Origin: Cordia subcordata
Lineage: Eukaryota > Streptophyta > Magnoliopsida > Boraginales > Cordiaceae
Direction: 5' to 3'
Assembly (NCBI GenBank): GCA_028554755.1
Contig: JAPTOF010000004.1
Span: 1,681,501-1,745,500 of the forward strand
Length of the DNA stretch: 64,000 bases
Shown here: piece after piece, positions 46,111 through 59,285 of the stretch
Position numbering within the stretch: the stretch's first letter is position 1
Layout: each line of letters begins with the position of its first letter
Notes under the pieces: model-generated
Seen by the model: the letters and a program-made list of their open reading frames with translations, nothing else
Databases searched by the model: none
Told to the model about the DNA's origin: nothing
Made by a program: the position numbers and the translations under genes

Positions 46111-48455
46111 ATGGTACTGCTTCAACATGATGCAACTAATTATCTATGCTAGTTAAAGTTGTGGTTTCCATGTCTGTATCTGGCTACATTTTTCTGTTGA
46201 GTTCTCTTTTATTTGGCACTTGTTTGTAATGGGTTTCGTCGTTTAAAGATCTTGAATATATACTCTGTAATACGCAGTTCAATGAATATAAACTACGACC
46301 ATCTAATTCAAAAAGTTCGTTTGCCATATTTCAACAAGCAGACACATAATTGTGTTTTGTTCCAGTCAAAACTGTACCCGGAGCTCCGCCTCATACGGCT
46401 CCTCTAGCTTTGAATATATGTAAAGCCGCCAGTTGTATGTGCTAGTCTTGGTGCCAATTGGATATCTGGAAATTTAACAGCGGTAAACTATTCACGTCTT
46501 TCTCGTAATGTTACAAGTTACTAAAGGAGTTAAGTTTTGTTGTGTTCAAGTTCTCGAGAATTCTTCCCACTATTTAATACAGAAAGCGTCACGAATAGGT
46601 GGACACGAATTCAGCAAGACCATATTGAACTGGACAATTTCATGAGTTGAAACCTAAGACTTGATGCGCGTGATCTTAAGGTTCAATCATTCATTTGTAC
46701 TTCTCTGCAGTTAAGGCTTTTTTCTCATACACCAGGTTCAGTATACGGGGGCAGGAATTCAAGTCTCCTTTTTTGACAAGGAATAGTAACAACCAAGAAA
46801 AAAGATCAGGCTCACATCAAATCCCTTGGATCACGTAAACTTATCTTACCCCTTCGCTAAAGACATAACAAGTTTTTGAGGGGAAGGCAATAGTTATTGG
46901 ATTATGGATCATACTTTCTTAATCTAATAGCCTGTTTGGCTATGCTTATTTTTGGGGCTTATAAATCCCAATAATAAAAAGCTCATATGTCATTATGTAG
47001 AAATTTTATAAGTCCCAACAATAAAAAATTGATACATCATTATACAAAAAGCTTATAAGCTCCAACAGTAAAAAAAAAAAAAACTTATGAGCCCCAAAAT
47101 GCGCAGAGCCAAACAGGCTGTAAGTTATACGTCATTATGTGATGAAATTCTTTTCCGACAAAAGGAGTTAAGAGTCTATTCTCTTTTATTTATGCAAAAG
47201 TATTTCCTGATTAAACTTATAAATAAACATAAGTGAATGAAATTTTGGATGTTTAGATTGCAACAAAAATTAAGTGGTCAATGTTTTAGAAACTTATTAA
47301 AATTAATACTTACTGGTTTTAAAAAACTCATACTAACCCTTAATATTGCAAAAATTTATTTAAATTAGTCACCATCTTAATAAAAAAAATCTAAAAAATA
47401 CATATAGTACATTGATTAGATACTTTAGAGTAATAAAAACCAAATAATTTAATTATTTGAAGAATAGAGGTGGGGACGGGGAGTGCAGTAAGTTTCATGC
47501 GAGGAAGTGATTGATATATGAGAGTTGATTCCAATGTTATCTTTGCTTTTTAGAAGTTGTCTTTTCGAGCCATCAAAATAATAGTTGACCAATTAATTCA
47601 CTCCGCGACGCATCATCTTTAATTGTTCTTCCTTTCTTCGTCTCATATGCTATAGGTCGTTTCCCAGTTTGAAACCAATACTTTACTAGAGAGAATATAC
47701 TTATCATGATCATGAATTTCAACGCCAAGAGTATGCAACTTTAAGGTTATTCCCGTTTGTCATTTATTGAATTCCAGATATAATTGAGTGAAAATACGCA
47801 AGCAACAAACTTAACTAAAGTTTATATTTCATACTTTGATAATTTTTATCTTGGAAATAATAGCGTTAAATAAAGATTCAAAATTTATCAATGCAACAGA
47901 ATTATATTCTCTTGCGAGTTATAACATTTGAGTATGAGATATCTATAATCCATGGTTAAGGAAATGTTCATGCTTTAGCAAGTTGCTAAATCATAGAATT
48001 TTAGGAGGGAATATTTACGAAATATAAGTAAGGGATCATGTTAGTGAGCTAGCTAGTTGTAGTACTTTAGTATAAGATAGCCAGCACATTCACTGGTTGA
48101 GAATGTTATAACATATATTATGCTCAAGAGTCAAGACTTACATCTAATCACCGAAAAAAAAAAAAAAAAAGAGAAAAAGAAAAGAAAGGTGTGTTTCTTT
48201 CTAATCTACAAAGTGTTCTCTAATACAAGACTTATTTTACTTTTTTAACTCAACGCCAGGGGTTCAAGTTAAATTATTTGTTGATCATCATCTGACAATG
48301 CCTTGATGAGACAAAATTGTAATTAATGTAGACGCTAATCTTCAAACAACTGGCAAAGTCATGTCGAACTTGGATTCTCTTGTAACGTAATAATTACGTT
48401 TCAACCCGATGTCGTGTCGCATTGTACGATTAGAAATTAAGCCACAAGTTGCTGT
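46111..48455. other. Intergenic, secreted-protein gene to IPT3
   Basis: Holds the 3' UTR (to about 46300), a MITE at 46928-47120 and a poly(A) tract after ctaatcaccg (48148-48170) that looks like a plus-strand LINE tail. The rest is AT-rich without coding signs. Confidence 0.6.
46928..47120. mobile_element. PIF/Harbinger-like MITE, copy 3 (different subfamily)
   Basis: 193 bp. Ends tagcctgtttggctatgc and gcagagccaaacaggctg are inverted, and TAA flanks both sides. Subterminal ttttggggcttat also inverts (cttatgagccccaaaa), so the terminal pairing is long. The interior differs from copies 1, 2 and 4. Confidence 0.82.
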
Positions 48456-49430
48456 CTAGTGAGTTGCAGCTGCCACAGGTGTTCCCATCGCAGCAGCTCG
48501 AATGGGTATCTTAGTGGTGAAAAACATGGAGTCAGAGCTGTCCAAGAATCTATCCACGATCATGGTGCTTGGAGCCAAGACATGATTCTTCCATGCTTCA
48601 TCCGATTCTTTTCCGCGTTTTCTGAACACATCAGTGGCATCTACTTGGTGTATCTTCCACCCTTTAACCCGTGCAAGCCGTCGAATTTTCTCTCGTTGTC
48701 GACAGGATAATTTGCAGGTGTTGATCTTGATCTCATCAATGGCTTCCTCAAGAACTTTAGCCCGAGCTGTTTTGTCTAAAAATGGTTCAGCTCGGAAATA
48801 GCTATCAAGTTCGGGTACCCCAATTGCCCTTCTAATGCCCCTCGAGTAATCTGCTTTTGTATTGTATATGTTTCTTACCTCGGTGATCAATCCCCTTTCA
48901 ACCATCCGATCAACGCGGTCTGCTATATATGAATGCAGAATATGTCTGGACACATCCACGCAGAGGAAGCAGCATTCATACTTTGATCTGAATCCGGGAT
49001 CCTCGTCCACCAGGGCCTCAATAAACGAATTGGATCCTCCAACAATGATTGGAAGCTTTTCGCGGCCGGTTATGGATTGCAAGGCCAGGGAAGTCATGCT
49101 GCAGAAATTCGCAGCCGTGAAATTGGCCTCTGGATCGATCACCCCCAGCAGATGGTGCGGCACGCCGCAACTCTCTTCTTCTGTGATCTTGTTTGTGGCT
49201 ATGTCAAGGCCTTCGTACACCTGCATTTTGTCAGAGTTCACGATCTCTGCTGGAAAAAACCGTCTGGCAAGATCAATCGAGAGCTTTGATTTGCCCGCGC
49301 CTGTTGCCCCCATCACCACCACGACCTTCTCCTTCTGTGGCCGGGACCGGAAGACTCGCCTGTCGATCACACCGGGTGGGGCCGGCATTAATGGTGATGC
49401 CTGTTTGCACGCGAACATCGACATTTTCAT
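48456..49430 (-). CDS. IPT3: Adenylate isopentenyltransferase (cytokinin synthase), IPT3-like
   Basis: Transfers dimethylallyl from DMAPP to ATP/ADP, the first step of isoprenoid cytokinin synthesis, usually in plastids. Single exon, 324 residues. The P-loop GATGAGKS is at 41-48. The family motifs are EIVNSDKMQVYEGLDIATNK, GVPHHLLGVIDPEA, LPIIVGGSNSFIEALVD and DYSRGIRRAIGVPELD. The start MKMSMFACKQASP resembles the IPT3 N-terminus of other dicots, so IPT3 is the best guess. The frame extends upstream through a T-rich run, but that lies in the leader. The C-terminus ends GTPVAAATH with no Cys-aliphatic-aliphatic-X box, unlike Arabidopsis IPT3, which is farnesylated. It is intronless, like most plant ATP/ADP-IPTs. 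IPT3 is nitrate-responsive in Arabidopsis; that regulation cannot be judged here. Confidence 0.96.
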   Translation of the reverse strand: MKMSMFACKQASPLMPAPPGVIDRRVFRSRPQKEKVVVVMGATGAGKSKLSIDLARRFFPAEIVNSDKMQVYEGLDIATNKITEEESCGVPHHLLGVIDPEANFTAANFCSMTSLALQSITGREKLPIIVGGSNSFIEALVDEDPGFRSKYECCFLCVDVSRHILHSYIADRVDRMVERGLITEVRNIYNTKADYSRGIRRAIGVPELDSYFRAEPFLDKTARAKVLEEAIDEIKINTCKLSCRQREKIRRLARVKGWKIHQVDATDVFRKRGKESDEAWKNHVLAPSTMIVDRFLDSSDSMFFTTKIPIRAAAMGTPVAAATH

Positions 49431-49710
49431 TTTTGCAGTAAGGCTTGTTAGTGTCAGTAGATAGTGCAAAAAGGAAAAAAAAAAAAAAAAAAAAGGCCTA
49501 CAAAAGTGCCCTATTGACAAATCAGGTGCGGCAACTTGAAAAATGATAAAATGTAGCTCTGGAGAGCACAAGTATATCAAAGATCTATGTTTTCTATACA
49601 CAATGGCGGAGGTCAGAGGGGTCAAGCTTTCAATTATTGTTTATGATCAAATATGATTAGTGTTACCACACAGCCATATATGGTGCAGCAAAATGAGAAA
49701 TGGAGTTGGC

Positions 49711-49718
49711 TATTTATA
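49711..49718 (-). promoter_or_regulatory. TATA box of IPT3
   Basis: tataaata on the minus strand, 281 bp before the start codon, giving a leader of about 250 nt. Just after the likely start site the leader may hold a five-codon upstream ORF beginning at 49676. Confidence 0.65.
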
Positions 49719-52700
49719 CAGAATGTTGCAATGTCTGAATAGAAAAAATTTAAGTACCAATAGTCAACTGCAAGTTGAAAGAATGGTCCTTAAAGAACCC
49801 AAAAGGAAGAAAAGGTTTCATGATTTTTATTGTAATGCTTTACAGTTTAGGGGCTTGAAGGTAATGCCTGTTTGTATTTTCTTCTCCACAGGACGTTTTT
49901 ATGTACCTCTGATGTCCTTCCAATTGGACAATGGTCAGGCCCGCACTGACAACTTGAATTCTTCCCTAATTATATTATCACTTTATCGATATTTGTCACA
50001 CTTCCGAACTCATACCTTCGAGTTTGCGAACGAGACTAGTGTTATACGCATAACTAATAATTATTTGAATTCTCAAATTCCCTGGTTCAAATAGCCAACC
50101 CAAATTATTAGTTATATTCACACCGCTCACTTATAAACCACGCAAAGATCACCTGACAAATAAATGTAAACATTACAATATTAATCTTTCTTAAAATGTT
50201 ATGATGAGTCCAACTTGTGGGATCTATTCTGAGAGTCACATATGGACGCTCATGTTTCAGAGAAAGCAATGTCTGGAGAAAGAGATTCTTTCTAAGGTGG
50301 ATTCCATGCTTTAAAGTAGAACCCAAAAGGACAGGAATATTGTTGAGTTTTGAAGACTTAGTGTCTTTTAATATTGTCTTTTATGATTATTTTATTAATT
50401 TGAGATCGGTCTCTAATCATACACCTCAGTTAATTTATTGTGTAAGATATCATTAACAATCTCCCAATTTTTTTTTTGACAAGATTGGTGGTTGATATGC
50501 TTTCAATACGATCCTGCTCTTTATCAAAATGCCAAATGGAAATTAATAAAATTTTCTTCGTTTAGCTTTCTCTTTTTAATCGTGAAAACTCAAATAAACA
50601 TTACATTGAATCCATTCAAAAGGTATAGGCCTCATAGCTCCAATACGCATACCAAATGAGTTAAGAAATGTACTCAAGTTTTTTAATTTACAAGTTAACA
50701 CTTCTACAGTTATTTTTACTAGTGGAGAATTTTCTTTTCTCCTCTATAAACATGAAACTCACTTTAAAATACAAAATCACACAATTAACTGCTTTTTATG
50801 TAAGAGCAATTTGACCTAAAGTTATACTGCTAAAAACTCTACAATTTAACAATTAGATCAAATAAAATCTAAGTCTGTGTAATTTATCGATGCACCCGAA
50901 ACATAGTCAAGATCAATTAAGGGCCAAGCAACTTTCAGGGGCATCTTCATTATATAGCACCTATTTGTTTAATTGATGGGGTCAAATGCTAAATAAATCC
51001 CATGATACCAAATTCCACAAAATTTGCTAGTTTGGGAATTTTCCATACGATTAGTCACATAAAGGGTAGAAAAGAAAGCATAACAATCATAGGTAATTTC
51101 TGCTAATGGAAGTCGAATCATTTCCCATTCCCCTTTTTCTAATCTTATATTGGGAAGCACTGCTGCTGCTTGCATCTCTTCCTCAATTCTTAAATCCGAT
51201 CAAAGGTTATCCATTCATATTTATTCTCACAAATGACAAGAGAATATTGTTTCTTTTCCTTTTTAAAATTTATTTTTATTTTTCTTTTAATTCTTTTATA
51301 TCTATCAATTGTGAGATTCCCCTCAGCAAGTGGTGGGGTGAGCACGGGCATTTGGTCGGCGATTGCTAACAAATGAACACTTAGAGCATCTTAACCTTCG
51401 CTATCACATCCGTAGTCCCTTGGGAGCATCTCTCTTTGGAGGACATCGTACTATATCGATAAATCATAAATTTTAAGATTATCATATAATTGACATAAAA
51501 TTTCGAGTTTGTTTTATTTAATATTGATTGTTTTCAGAAATGAAATATTTTTGGATAAAGCGTATGCTTGAGAAGAAGTTTGAGTCGACTGATCACTTAC
51601 CTATGGCACACAAATGAGTTGCCACTCGGATGCACAAGACACAACCTTGACAAGTGGGATAGAATAGATGCACTTGACTAAAGTTTAGATGCACTTGACT
51701 AAAGTTTATTTTAAGTAGAAACTATTAAAGTTATATTTTAAATATACGTAACAATATTAATTTTAACAGATCTGATTATTAGTCAATGGAGTTAAGTGAT
51801 TATTAATATACACTATATTACTAATTCTATATATTAAGGGGGTTAAATGGAAAAATCACTACTAATCTACGTCTCTTTAGATTGTTTATCAAACCACTTA
51901 TTTAAATTCATTGGATTTGCGGTAATATCACATTGGCTCAACTGCTATAGTACGTGTATAAAAGAGGTCTGACCATTTAGAAAGATCAGAAGTTAAGAAA
52001 AGAAAAATATTCTCCTTTTTCTGTGTTCCTTTTTATATTTTTCTGTAATTAGCCAAGGAATCATCTTATTTTTTTTTTCTTTTTTAGATTGTAATATTAT
52101 CTTAACAACAATAGTGCTCTTGGTATATTTGTCAAACAATTTTTTGCTAAATCACATATTTATAAAATATATCCTAAAGTTTAGAAATGAATGTTTACTG
52201 TCGTCATCTGTACTGTCGTGTTTAGGCTTGAGAGTTTCCGCTAAGGTGCTAACTATCAAAAACAAAAGCCTACAAACGCCTCGTGCCCCAAAAAGATAAG
52301 AAGTTTAATATACCTATTGGTGTGACATTTTCCGGTCATATGAATTCATGCATCATCTGCGTTTTTTACTTTCTGTTTCGTGGAAGGCTTAAGGTCAGTT
52401 TCTTAACAATCCTTGTAGAAATAGTGACCCCCATTCTATTCTTTCCCAACAAAAAAAATCAACTTTTGTGAGATCTTAACAAGCGTTGAAGTCCAATAAA
52501 TCTGTCAATACTGTAATTAACTAATCAATTTACACATGCTTCAAAATGAAACCCCTCATCAAATAATTTAAAATTTCTTTGCTGTCCTCCATAATAAGTC
52601 TAAAGGGACTAGATCTGAAAGTGGACTATTATCAATTGAAAGGTAACCCACCCTTCATTTTTTCTTTCTTTTTCTTTTTTTTTAATAAATAAAATAAGAA

Positions 52701-53600
52701 ATGTTTCATTTATAGGACCCTTTTGAACCAACACATGATCAAATTCACAGTATATCGATATGCCCGGTACATGTACTGAGTCAATTGAGAATTTGATTTG
52801 AAATGCCTCTGAAATTGTTCTAACCTTCATACGTGATTACGTGCTAATTCGTCATTCTCCTTGTAGCACCTGAGCTAGCAATTTTTTTTTTTTTCCTCCT
52901 TATGATGCATGAATATGTTTAGCCTATATGGTAGGGATATCGTTACTCGTCACGCCTACATATTAAATAGTTGGAAATGCTTCCCATTAAACCTTTGATT
53001 AAGTGGCCTGTTGAATCATGTAACCCATGCCTTTGCAAAGTTACGAGCAAATTGTTTCAGAATATTTCTAAGCAACGCAGGGACAGCGATATATCCGTAA
53101 TGCACCATTATCATCCCACTTGAAGGTAAGGTGCCCTTTCTATTTGTCAATGGTTCATGCTTTAGCATCACATGCACTTAGGTTATATGTGATAACCGAA
53201 GATATAGGAGGGAACAATTCTTGTGATGGTTAAAAGAAAAGATAATCTAATACACGAAACACTTGCAATTAATATATATGAAAGAGTAAATGGAAAAAGT
53301 CATATACTTTTTTTTAAAACTCATTAGTGTCTATGTGGTTTAAAAAATGTTACATATTAGCCTTTACTGACTACAAGTATAAAATGACAGGGGAACATAT
53401 GCACCAATTTTAAAATCACATGATCAATATGTAACGTTTTTAAAACCATAGAGAATATCATTGCCTTTTGAAACCTCATATTTTGACCAAATGAGGTTTT
53501 ATACCAATTTTGCAAAACCTATAGAGGTAAAATGTATTTTACTCAATATGAAACTAAAAAGAAGGACCTAGCCTACTTTGGGTTCTATTTTCGTTTTGAT
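49719..53600. other. Intergenic DNA upstream of IPT3
   Basis: AT-rich. Open frames are short and without family signatures. A short direct repeat (agatgcacttgactaaagtt, twice) lies at about 51670-51710. No gene or complete transposon is recognised. Confidence 0.55.
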
Positions 53601-53606
53601 GATACT

Positions 53607-53740
53607 TGTTACAACATACCCACATGGAAAAATCTTAAGATTCAAGATTGACATATAAGGTTCTAGGCCACTCCTCATATCAAATGATTGGTTTTTATGA
53701 TAGTCTCTCAATAATTCTTTACATGATATCAAAGTTGGAC
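53607..53740 (+). mobile_element. Possible solo LTR / TRIM-like fragment
   Basis: Begins tgttacaacatacccacatg, includes aaatcttaagattcaagatt and gttctaggccactcctcata, and ends near acatgatatcaaagttgg. The last part resembles a degenerate tRNA-Met primer-binding site (TGGTATCAGAGC). This wording is common in plant TRIM and solo LTR ends. No partner LTR was found within the window. Confidence 0.4.
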
Positions 53741-53859
53741 TTTTGGTTCAGTCTTCTCACTGCATATATGTCCACGGATGACCCATCAAGCTTGTTTATT
53801 GTGCACATCTGATCACATGATAACCCATGTTAGCCGTCCATCCAACCATTCAAATTATA

Positions 53860-55400
53860 TCATGCACATGCAAGAGCGCATAGCATGGTATACCAGACTA
53901 TTTGTTCAGTATTTATAAACTGTTTATCCAGTAAAATCTACAAAACATTTATCACATGATAACCCATGTTAGTTGTCCATCCAACCATGCAAATTATATC
54001 ATGCATATGCAGGAGCACATAGCATGATGGACCAGACTATTTGTTTAGTATTCATAAATTGTTTGTCCAGTAAAATCTACAAAAACATCTATACATAAAA
54101 ACAGTTATAGACGTTTATACATAATATGGTATACCATACTATTTATTAAGTATTTATAAGCGGTTTATCCAGTAAAATCTATAGAAACATCTATACATGA
54201 AATGTTTATACATAGCATGGTATACAATACTATTTGTTCAGTATTCATAAACTGTTTGTCCAATAAAATCTGCAAAAACATCTATACATTAAAACAGTCA
54301 TAGATGTTTATTTAGAATAAAGAGACTATTTATTCAGTATATACATAAGCTGTTTGTCTAGTAAAATTCACAAAAATATATACATGAAAACGGTCACAGA
54401 TGTTTATTTAGAATAAAGACTATTTATTTAGTATATTCATAAACTGTTTGTCTAGTAAAATTCACAAAAAAATCTACATCTATGTATAAAAATACTCACA
54501 GATGTTTGTTTAGAATAAAAAGACTATTTATTCAATATTCATAAGCTGTTTGTCTAGTAAAATCCACAGAAATATCTATACATGAAAACAGTCATAGATG
54601 TTTATTCAGAATAAAAAGACTATTTATTCAATATTCATAAGTTGTTTGTCTAGTAAAATCGTCAAATCATCACAATATTTGTTGACAAGTGTAAACTTGA
54701 TAAACATGACAACCATTTTTACATGAAAAAATATTGATATTGACAAGCATCTACATATGAAAAAACATCGATGTTTGTTCACAATAAAAAGATTATTTAT
54801 TTGTTATTCAATATTCATAATTTGTTTGTCCAGTAAAATTCACAGATTATCACAATATTTATTGACAAGTGTAAAATTGACAAACATCTATACATGAAAA
54901 TAGTCAAAAGTTCAAAATAGAAAGACTATTCATTCAACATTCATAAGCTGTTTGTCTACTAAAATCTATAAATCATCACAATATCTGTTGACAAATGTAA
55001 AATTGACAAACATCTATACATGAAAATAATTACAGATGTTTGTTCAGAATAAAAAGATTATTTGTGATAAAAAGACTATTTATTTAGTATTCAAAAGCTA
55101 TTTGTCCAGTAAAATCCACAGATCATCACAATATCGTTAACAAGTATAAAATTGACAATTATCTATATATGAATATAATCACAAATGTTTGTTCAAAATA
55201 AAATGACTATTTGTTCAGCATTCATAAGCTAATATTTGTTGACAAGTCAAAAATTGACAAATATTTATACATGACAATAGTTATAGATATTTGTTCAGAA
55301 TAAAAAGACTGTTTGTTCAGTATTTATAAATTATTTGTCTAGTAAAATCCACAGATCATCTTTGTTCAGTACTAATAAGCTATTTGTTTAGTACATTTAC
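53860..55400. repeat. Degenerate tandem array, about 90-150 bp period
   Basis: About thirteen diverged copies of a unit centred on gactatttattcagtattc, then ataagctgtttgtctagtaa and aatccacag. Landmark copies start near 53905, 54026, 54138, 54229, 54324, 54418, 54523, 54619, 54790, 54922, 55074, 55206 and 55310. Some units gain an extra block (atcacaatatttgttgacaa gtgtaaaattgacaaac). Non-coding. Confidence 0.88.
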
Positions 55401-55890
55401 AGTCACAGATGCACGTTGCACTGTGCACCTATGGATCACAATAGAAGTACGCATCCAACCATCCCTATTCTAGGCTACACGACCATCCAAGTTTCGTTCC
55501 AGGCCATGTGATCCATCCTTCCAAGCGTAAGCTGTCAAGTGTACACATCGATTCATGTGATGACCTATGTCAGTGGTCCATCCAACCATCTTTATTTCGA
55601 GCCACATGACCATCCGAGTTTTGTTTCGAGCCATGTGATCCATCTCTCCAAATCGTAAGCCATCAAGTACGTAGGCCATCTAGCCCGGGCTGTGGTGACC
55701 CATCCTTGTTCTACATCACACGATCATTTAGCTAGGGTTACATGTCCATCTATCAGGTGGTGCAAACACTATTTTGGATCACACGTAAGAGGGATGTTAC
55801 AACATATAAAAAGTCTCACATAGAATGCAATATTCCGGATCACACATGAGGGGAAGTTATAACATATAAAAAGTCTCACATAAAAAAAAT
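55401..55890. repeat. Flanking repeats of the array
   Basis: ccatccaaccatc-type phrases recur (53830, 53970, 55450, 55580). A direct repeat of gaggg-agttataacatataa aaagtctcacata occurs at about 55790 and 55850. These share wording with the left side of the array, so the whole 53.7-55.9 kb may be one repeat-rich element. Confidence 0.6.
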
Positions 55891-58800
55891 ATCATCATAT
55901 AATATTGCACCGCTCGTTATACCAGCCAATTAGTTTTTATAATAAAATTTCAGTGATTCTTAATAATACTTATATGGATGTAAAATGATACTGATATTAG
56001 CTAGTTAGAAACTTAATCAAATAACCATACAGTTAAGGTTAAACTTCTTTTAGACTCCTTGATGTAAGATTGGAAAATGATTTTGAAAAAGAAATCAACA
56101 TAATCCAGCTCTTCGAGCATGCATGGCCCGTAATGTAAACAAGCTAAGCTTGACCATGATTGTTGAGTTAATAAACGAATAAAATAAATTTCTCTCTTAA
56201 CAATTTAAATTAAACAGTTTTCAACTCCGTTTTTTATCCTTTCAATTGAATGCTGACCCTTTCATAAATGAATGGCAAAAGTAAGCTAGGGGTCACCGGG
56301 GGATCTTGATTTCAGTGGAAAGCTTCTATCACGAAGACTATCACTATATCAAATCTTTAGGATTCAAATATGTGAAGGCTACTTGCAGATTGTCCTTCAA
56401 TTATTGAACCGCAAATATTCTTTAAAGATTTGGATCTCTTGGTTGCCCTAAATAAATTTATAATTTATATGCATAGAAACATCACACCTTTCACGCACAG
56501 AATGCGACAAATTTTATTCATCAGTTTTAATCTATCTATCTAGTCGTATTCGAGTTGACCTAAATTGACTACCGCGCTACCTTTTCAATTCACACGGCGG
56601 AGTGTTGCTTGCTTGGCGTTTGATTATGTAACACCCTCCCACATTATTTTTTTATGAGATTTGTGTGCTAACACCATTGCAGTTTAGTTGTAATGATGGC
56701 TAGCTGTAGTTAATTATCGTGTGATTGGTTTAGCAATATTCCCAATCAATGTAATTCCATTTTGTCTCACGAACTCTCTTATAAAGGTGTGTGTCTCATC
56801 TCACATTGATTCTTCATGTAAGTTCATGTTTTATTTACAACAAATTAATAGTTTACATTCACTACTACTGCAGTCATGAATTTCAGTATTTTGGGTTGGT
56901 TGAATTTATATCACAAAGTTTTGCAATACAACACAAATTCACAAGGTGATACAAGATATGCTATTGATAAGAGACAATAGGACGCTGGACAGAATCAAGA
57001 CCAGTGAAACACTACTGATCTCTCTGCACCGCTTGCACTATATAAAACTCCTATAGTATGATATCGAATTGCATGTTAGATATAACTAACTATATACAGT
57101 GAAGCTATGGACTGAACTTAATCCTCCAGATTAAGAATCAGGGGCTCACAAATGAAACTCGTATCAAACATGAAACAAATTAAGTATGTACTATACGATT
57201 AATCCTGAGTTAATATTTAAGCCTTTTAACACCAAGTTATAAGTTATACTCATATCACAACGTGGGAAGATCACATGATCATACTGATAACGACGAAAGG
57301 AGCAAATTGCTGGATATGGGGAAGCAGGCCTTTTTACCCAACATATGGTGGTGCTGTTGGCACAGCCCAGGAAAAAAAAAGGGTGCATGCCAACTGTTGG
57401 AATACATTACCAGCCACTCACTTACCCTGCCGAGGACCACGCATAGTCTTTTGCGCATGACCATGGGACTTGATCATCACTTTGTTCCTTGTCTGGCGTT
57501 TGTCAATGGCGATCCTCGCATCGAAAGATGCCACCCAAGACCCTATCATGATAATCTTGACAATCTTTTGACCTTGTTGAGCATAAAATGTGAGGAAAGA
57601 AAACGACACTTCTATGGGTTTTTTGTTGTCCAGGTTAAAAGAACGTAAAAGAGATTAGACAGTGTCGTAAAGCAATTGTGTGTGTATGTACACGCCGAGT
57701 CCAAAAGCAAAATATTTACTGCGGCCGAAATCTTGACGTGTTATTTCCGTGTTTGGGCCAGCTTTTGATTTTAACTGATGTGTTTCTCTTGATCTTGATC
57801 TTTGTATCATTCATCTTGCTTTCTAAGCTCAAGTGGGACTACTTCTGACCAACTGCTTGGTGAATTTTGGCATCAGCACCACCTGTGGTGTTTGTGGAGA
57901 GGAAATGCATCAGCTGACAGGATTCTCAGTGTTTTGAGATTTTTTTTTTTTTTTTTCACCTTGCTTTCTTGCACAGGAGTTTAAGTAGTGACTTCAGAAA
58001 ATGATATGTCACGTACGTCAAGACGGAGCACTTGGAAACTCCTAGGTGCATATCGTGAAGATATATCAAATCAAACTTTATCCTATTAGGTAAAGTCTAC
58101 CATATGAATCGACTCAACTAATTGCATATTGTGAAGATAAATCAAATCAAAGTTTACCTTACTAGGTAAGGTCTAATATATGAATCATCTCGACTATCTT
58201 CATTACGAAGATAGTGAGATTCTTTCTTCGATGGGGACAAGCATGTTAATAAGTTTATCCTGCGGGCAAAATAACAGGAAACAAGCTCGATGCTGGATTG
58301 CTGGGATTTGTAGGGGTCTGTATAATTATGTATAAATTTATGGTGAGTTGGATAACAAATTATATGATACGGGGTATGATTGACACTTTATAAAAGATAA
58401 AGTTTCAAATATAATTAAATTTATGACAAACCAAACACAATCCATTTATTCTGAAATTTAATTAGATCATTTTTTTCATTTAACAAACTTAAAAAAAGAA
58501 TTAAAAAAAAAACTTAAATAAAATAGAACCTCTAATCTAGTTGTGGCTAAACAAAGAACCACCAAACAAAAGGACACAGAGAAGAGGGAGAGTGAGAGAG
58601 GAAGGATGTTTCTCCAATGGATTGGTTAATTTAATTTTGCTTAGTTTTATTTTTAATTTTAACTGAGCGTAAGCCAACTTAATTATGGAAAAGGCAAGGA
58701 AGAAAAGAACATAATGATATGCTTCCTTGCATCTTATCTTAGATTTGAGATGATCCAGATTCATTCGAAAGAGACAGAGAATAACTTTATTTGATGTAAA

Positions 58801-59285
58801 ATTATCACTGCTTTGATAGCAAAATTTGATTCAATGTAGTGTCCAACAAAGCAATTAATGCTATTTAAGGAATCTGGTCAGTTGTGTCATGGCAGAACAA
58901 CTTTGTATCAATTGTTATTAAGCAAGGAACAAGAATGTAGTATCATTAGTCTGTTTACTTCAGTCACTACTGATAACTAATCAAGAAGGTGAAAGGCAAA
59001 AGACAAATTACAAGTTTACACCACTTAGTGTTCAAAATTGCTTCATTCTTTGCAGAAAAAACATGCAGAGAGAAAATGTGAATAGAAGACCATAGAGAAA
59101 CCTAGAATCCACAACTATAACGACCAAATATTAAACAGAGTGCATCGCTTTCACACTATTCGGTTTTTTCGCCCTTCCTTTTGTTCTCGCTATATAGGTA
59201 CCAAAGAGTTTTTCCCAGTCAACTGTCAGCTAGAAAATAAAATTTGTAGCTGTAGAAGTTACAGGTATACTTTAATATCATGTAT
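55891..59285. other. Intergenic DNA downstream of the bHLH gene
   Basis: AT-rich with one patch of higher complexity at 57240-57660, discussed under findings. A T-run lies at 57941-57957. The 3' UTR of the bHLH gene probably covers 58950-59285. No gene is called. Confidence 0.5.

Noticed and set aside
48456..49430. IPT gene as an old Agrobacterium T-DNA insertion
   Set aside because: The P-loop region, the IPT3-like N-terminus and the C-terminal layout match plant ATP/ADP isopentenyltransferases, and there are no neighbouring T-DNA genes.
49660..50094. Plus-strand open frame of 144 codons
   Set aside because: It overlaps the IPT3 TATA box and leader on the opposite strand and matches no family; AT-rich chance frame.
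53860..55400. CRISPR or centromeric satellite
   Set aside because: Units are too diverged and uneven in length, with no spacer/repeat structure and no long homogeneous monomer array.
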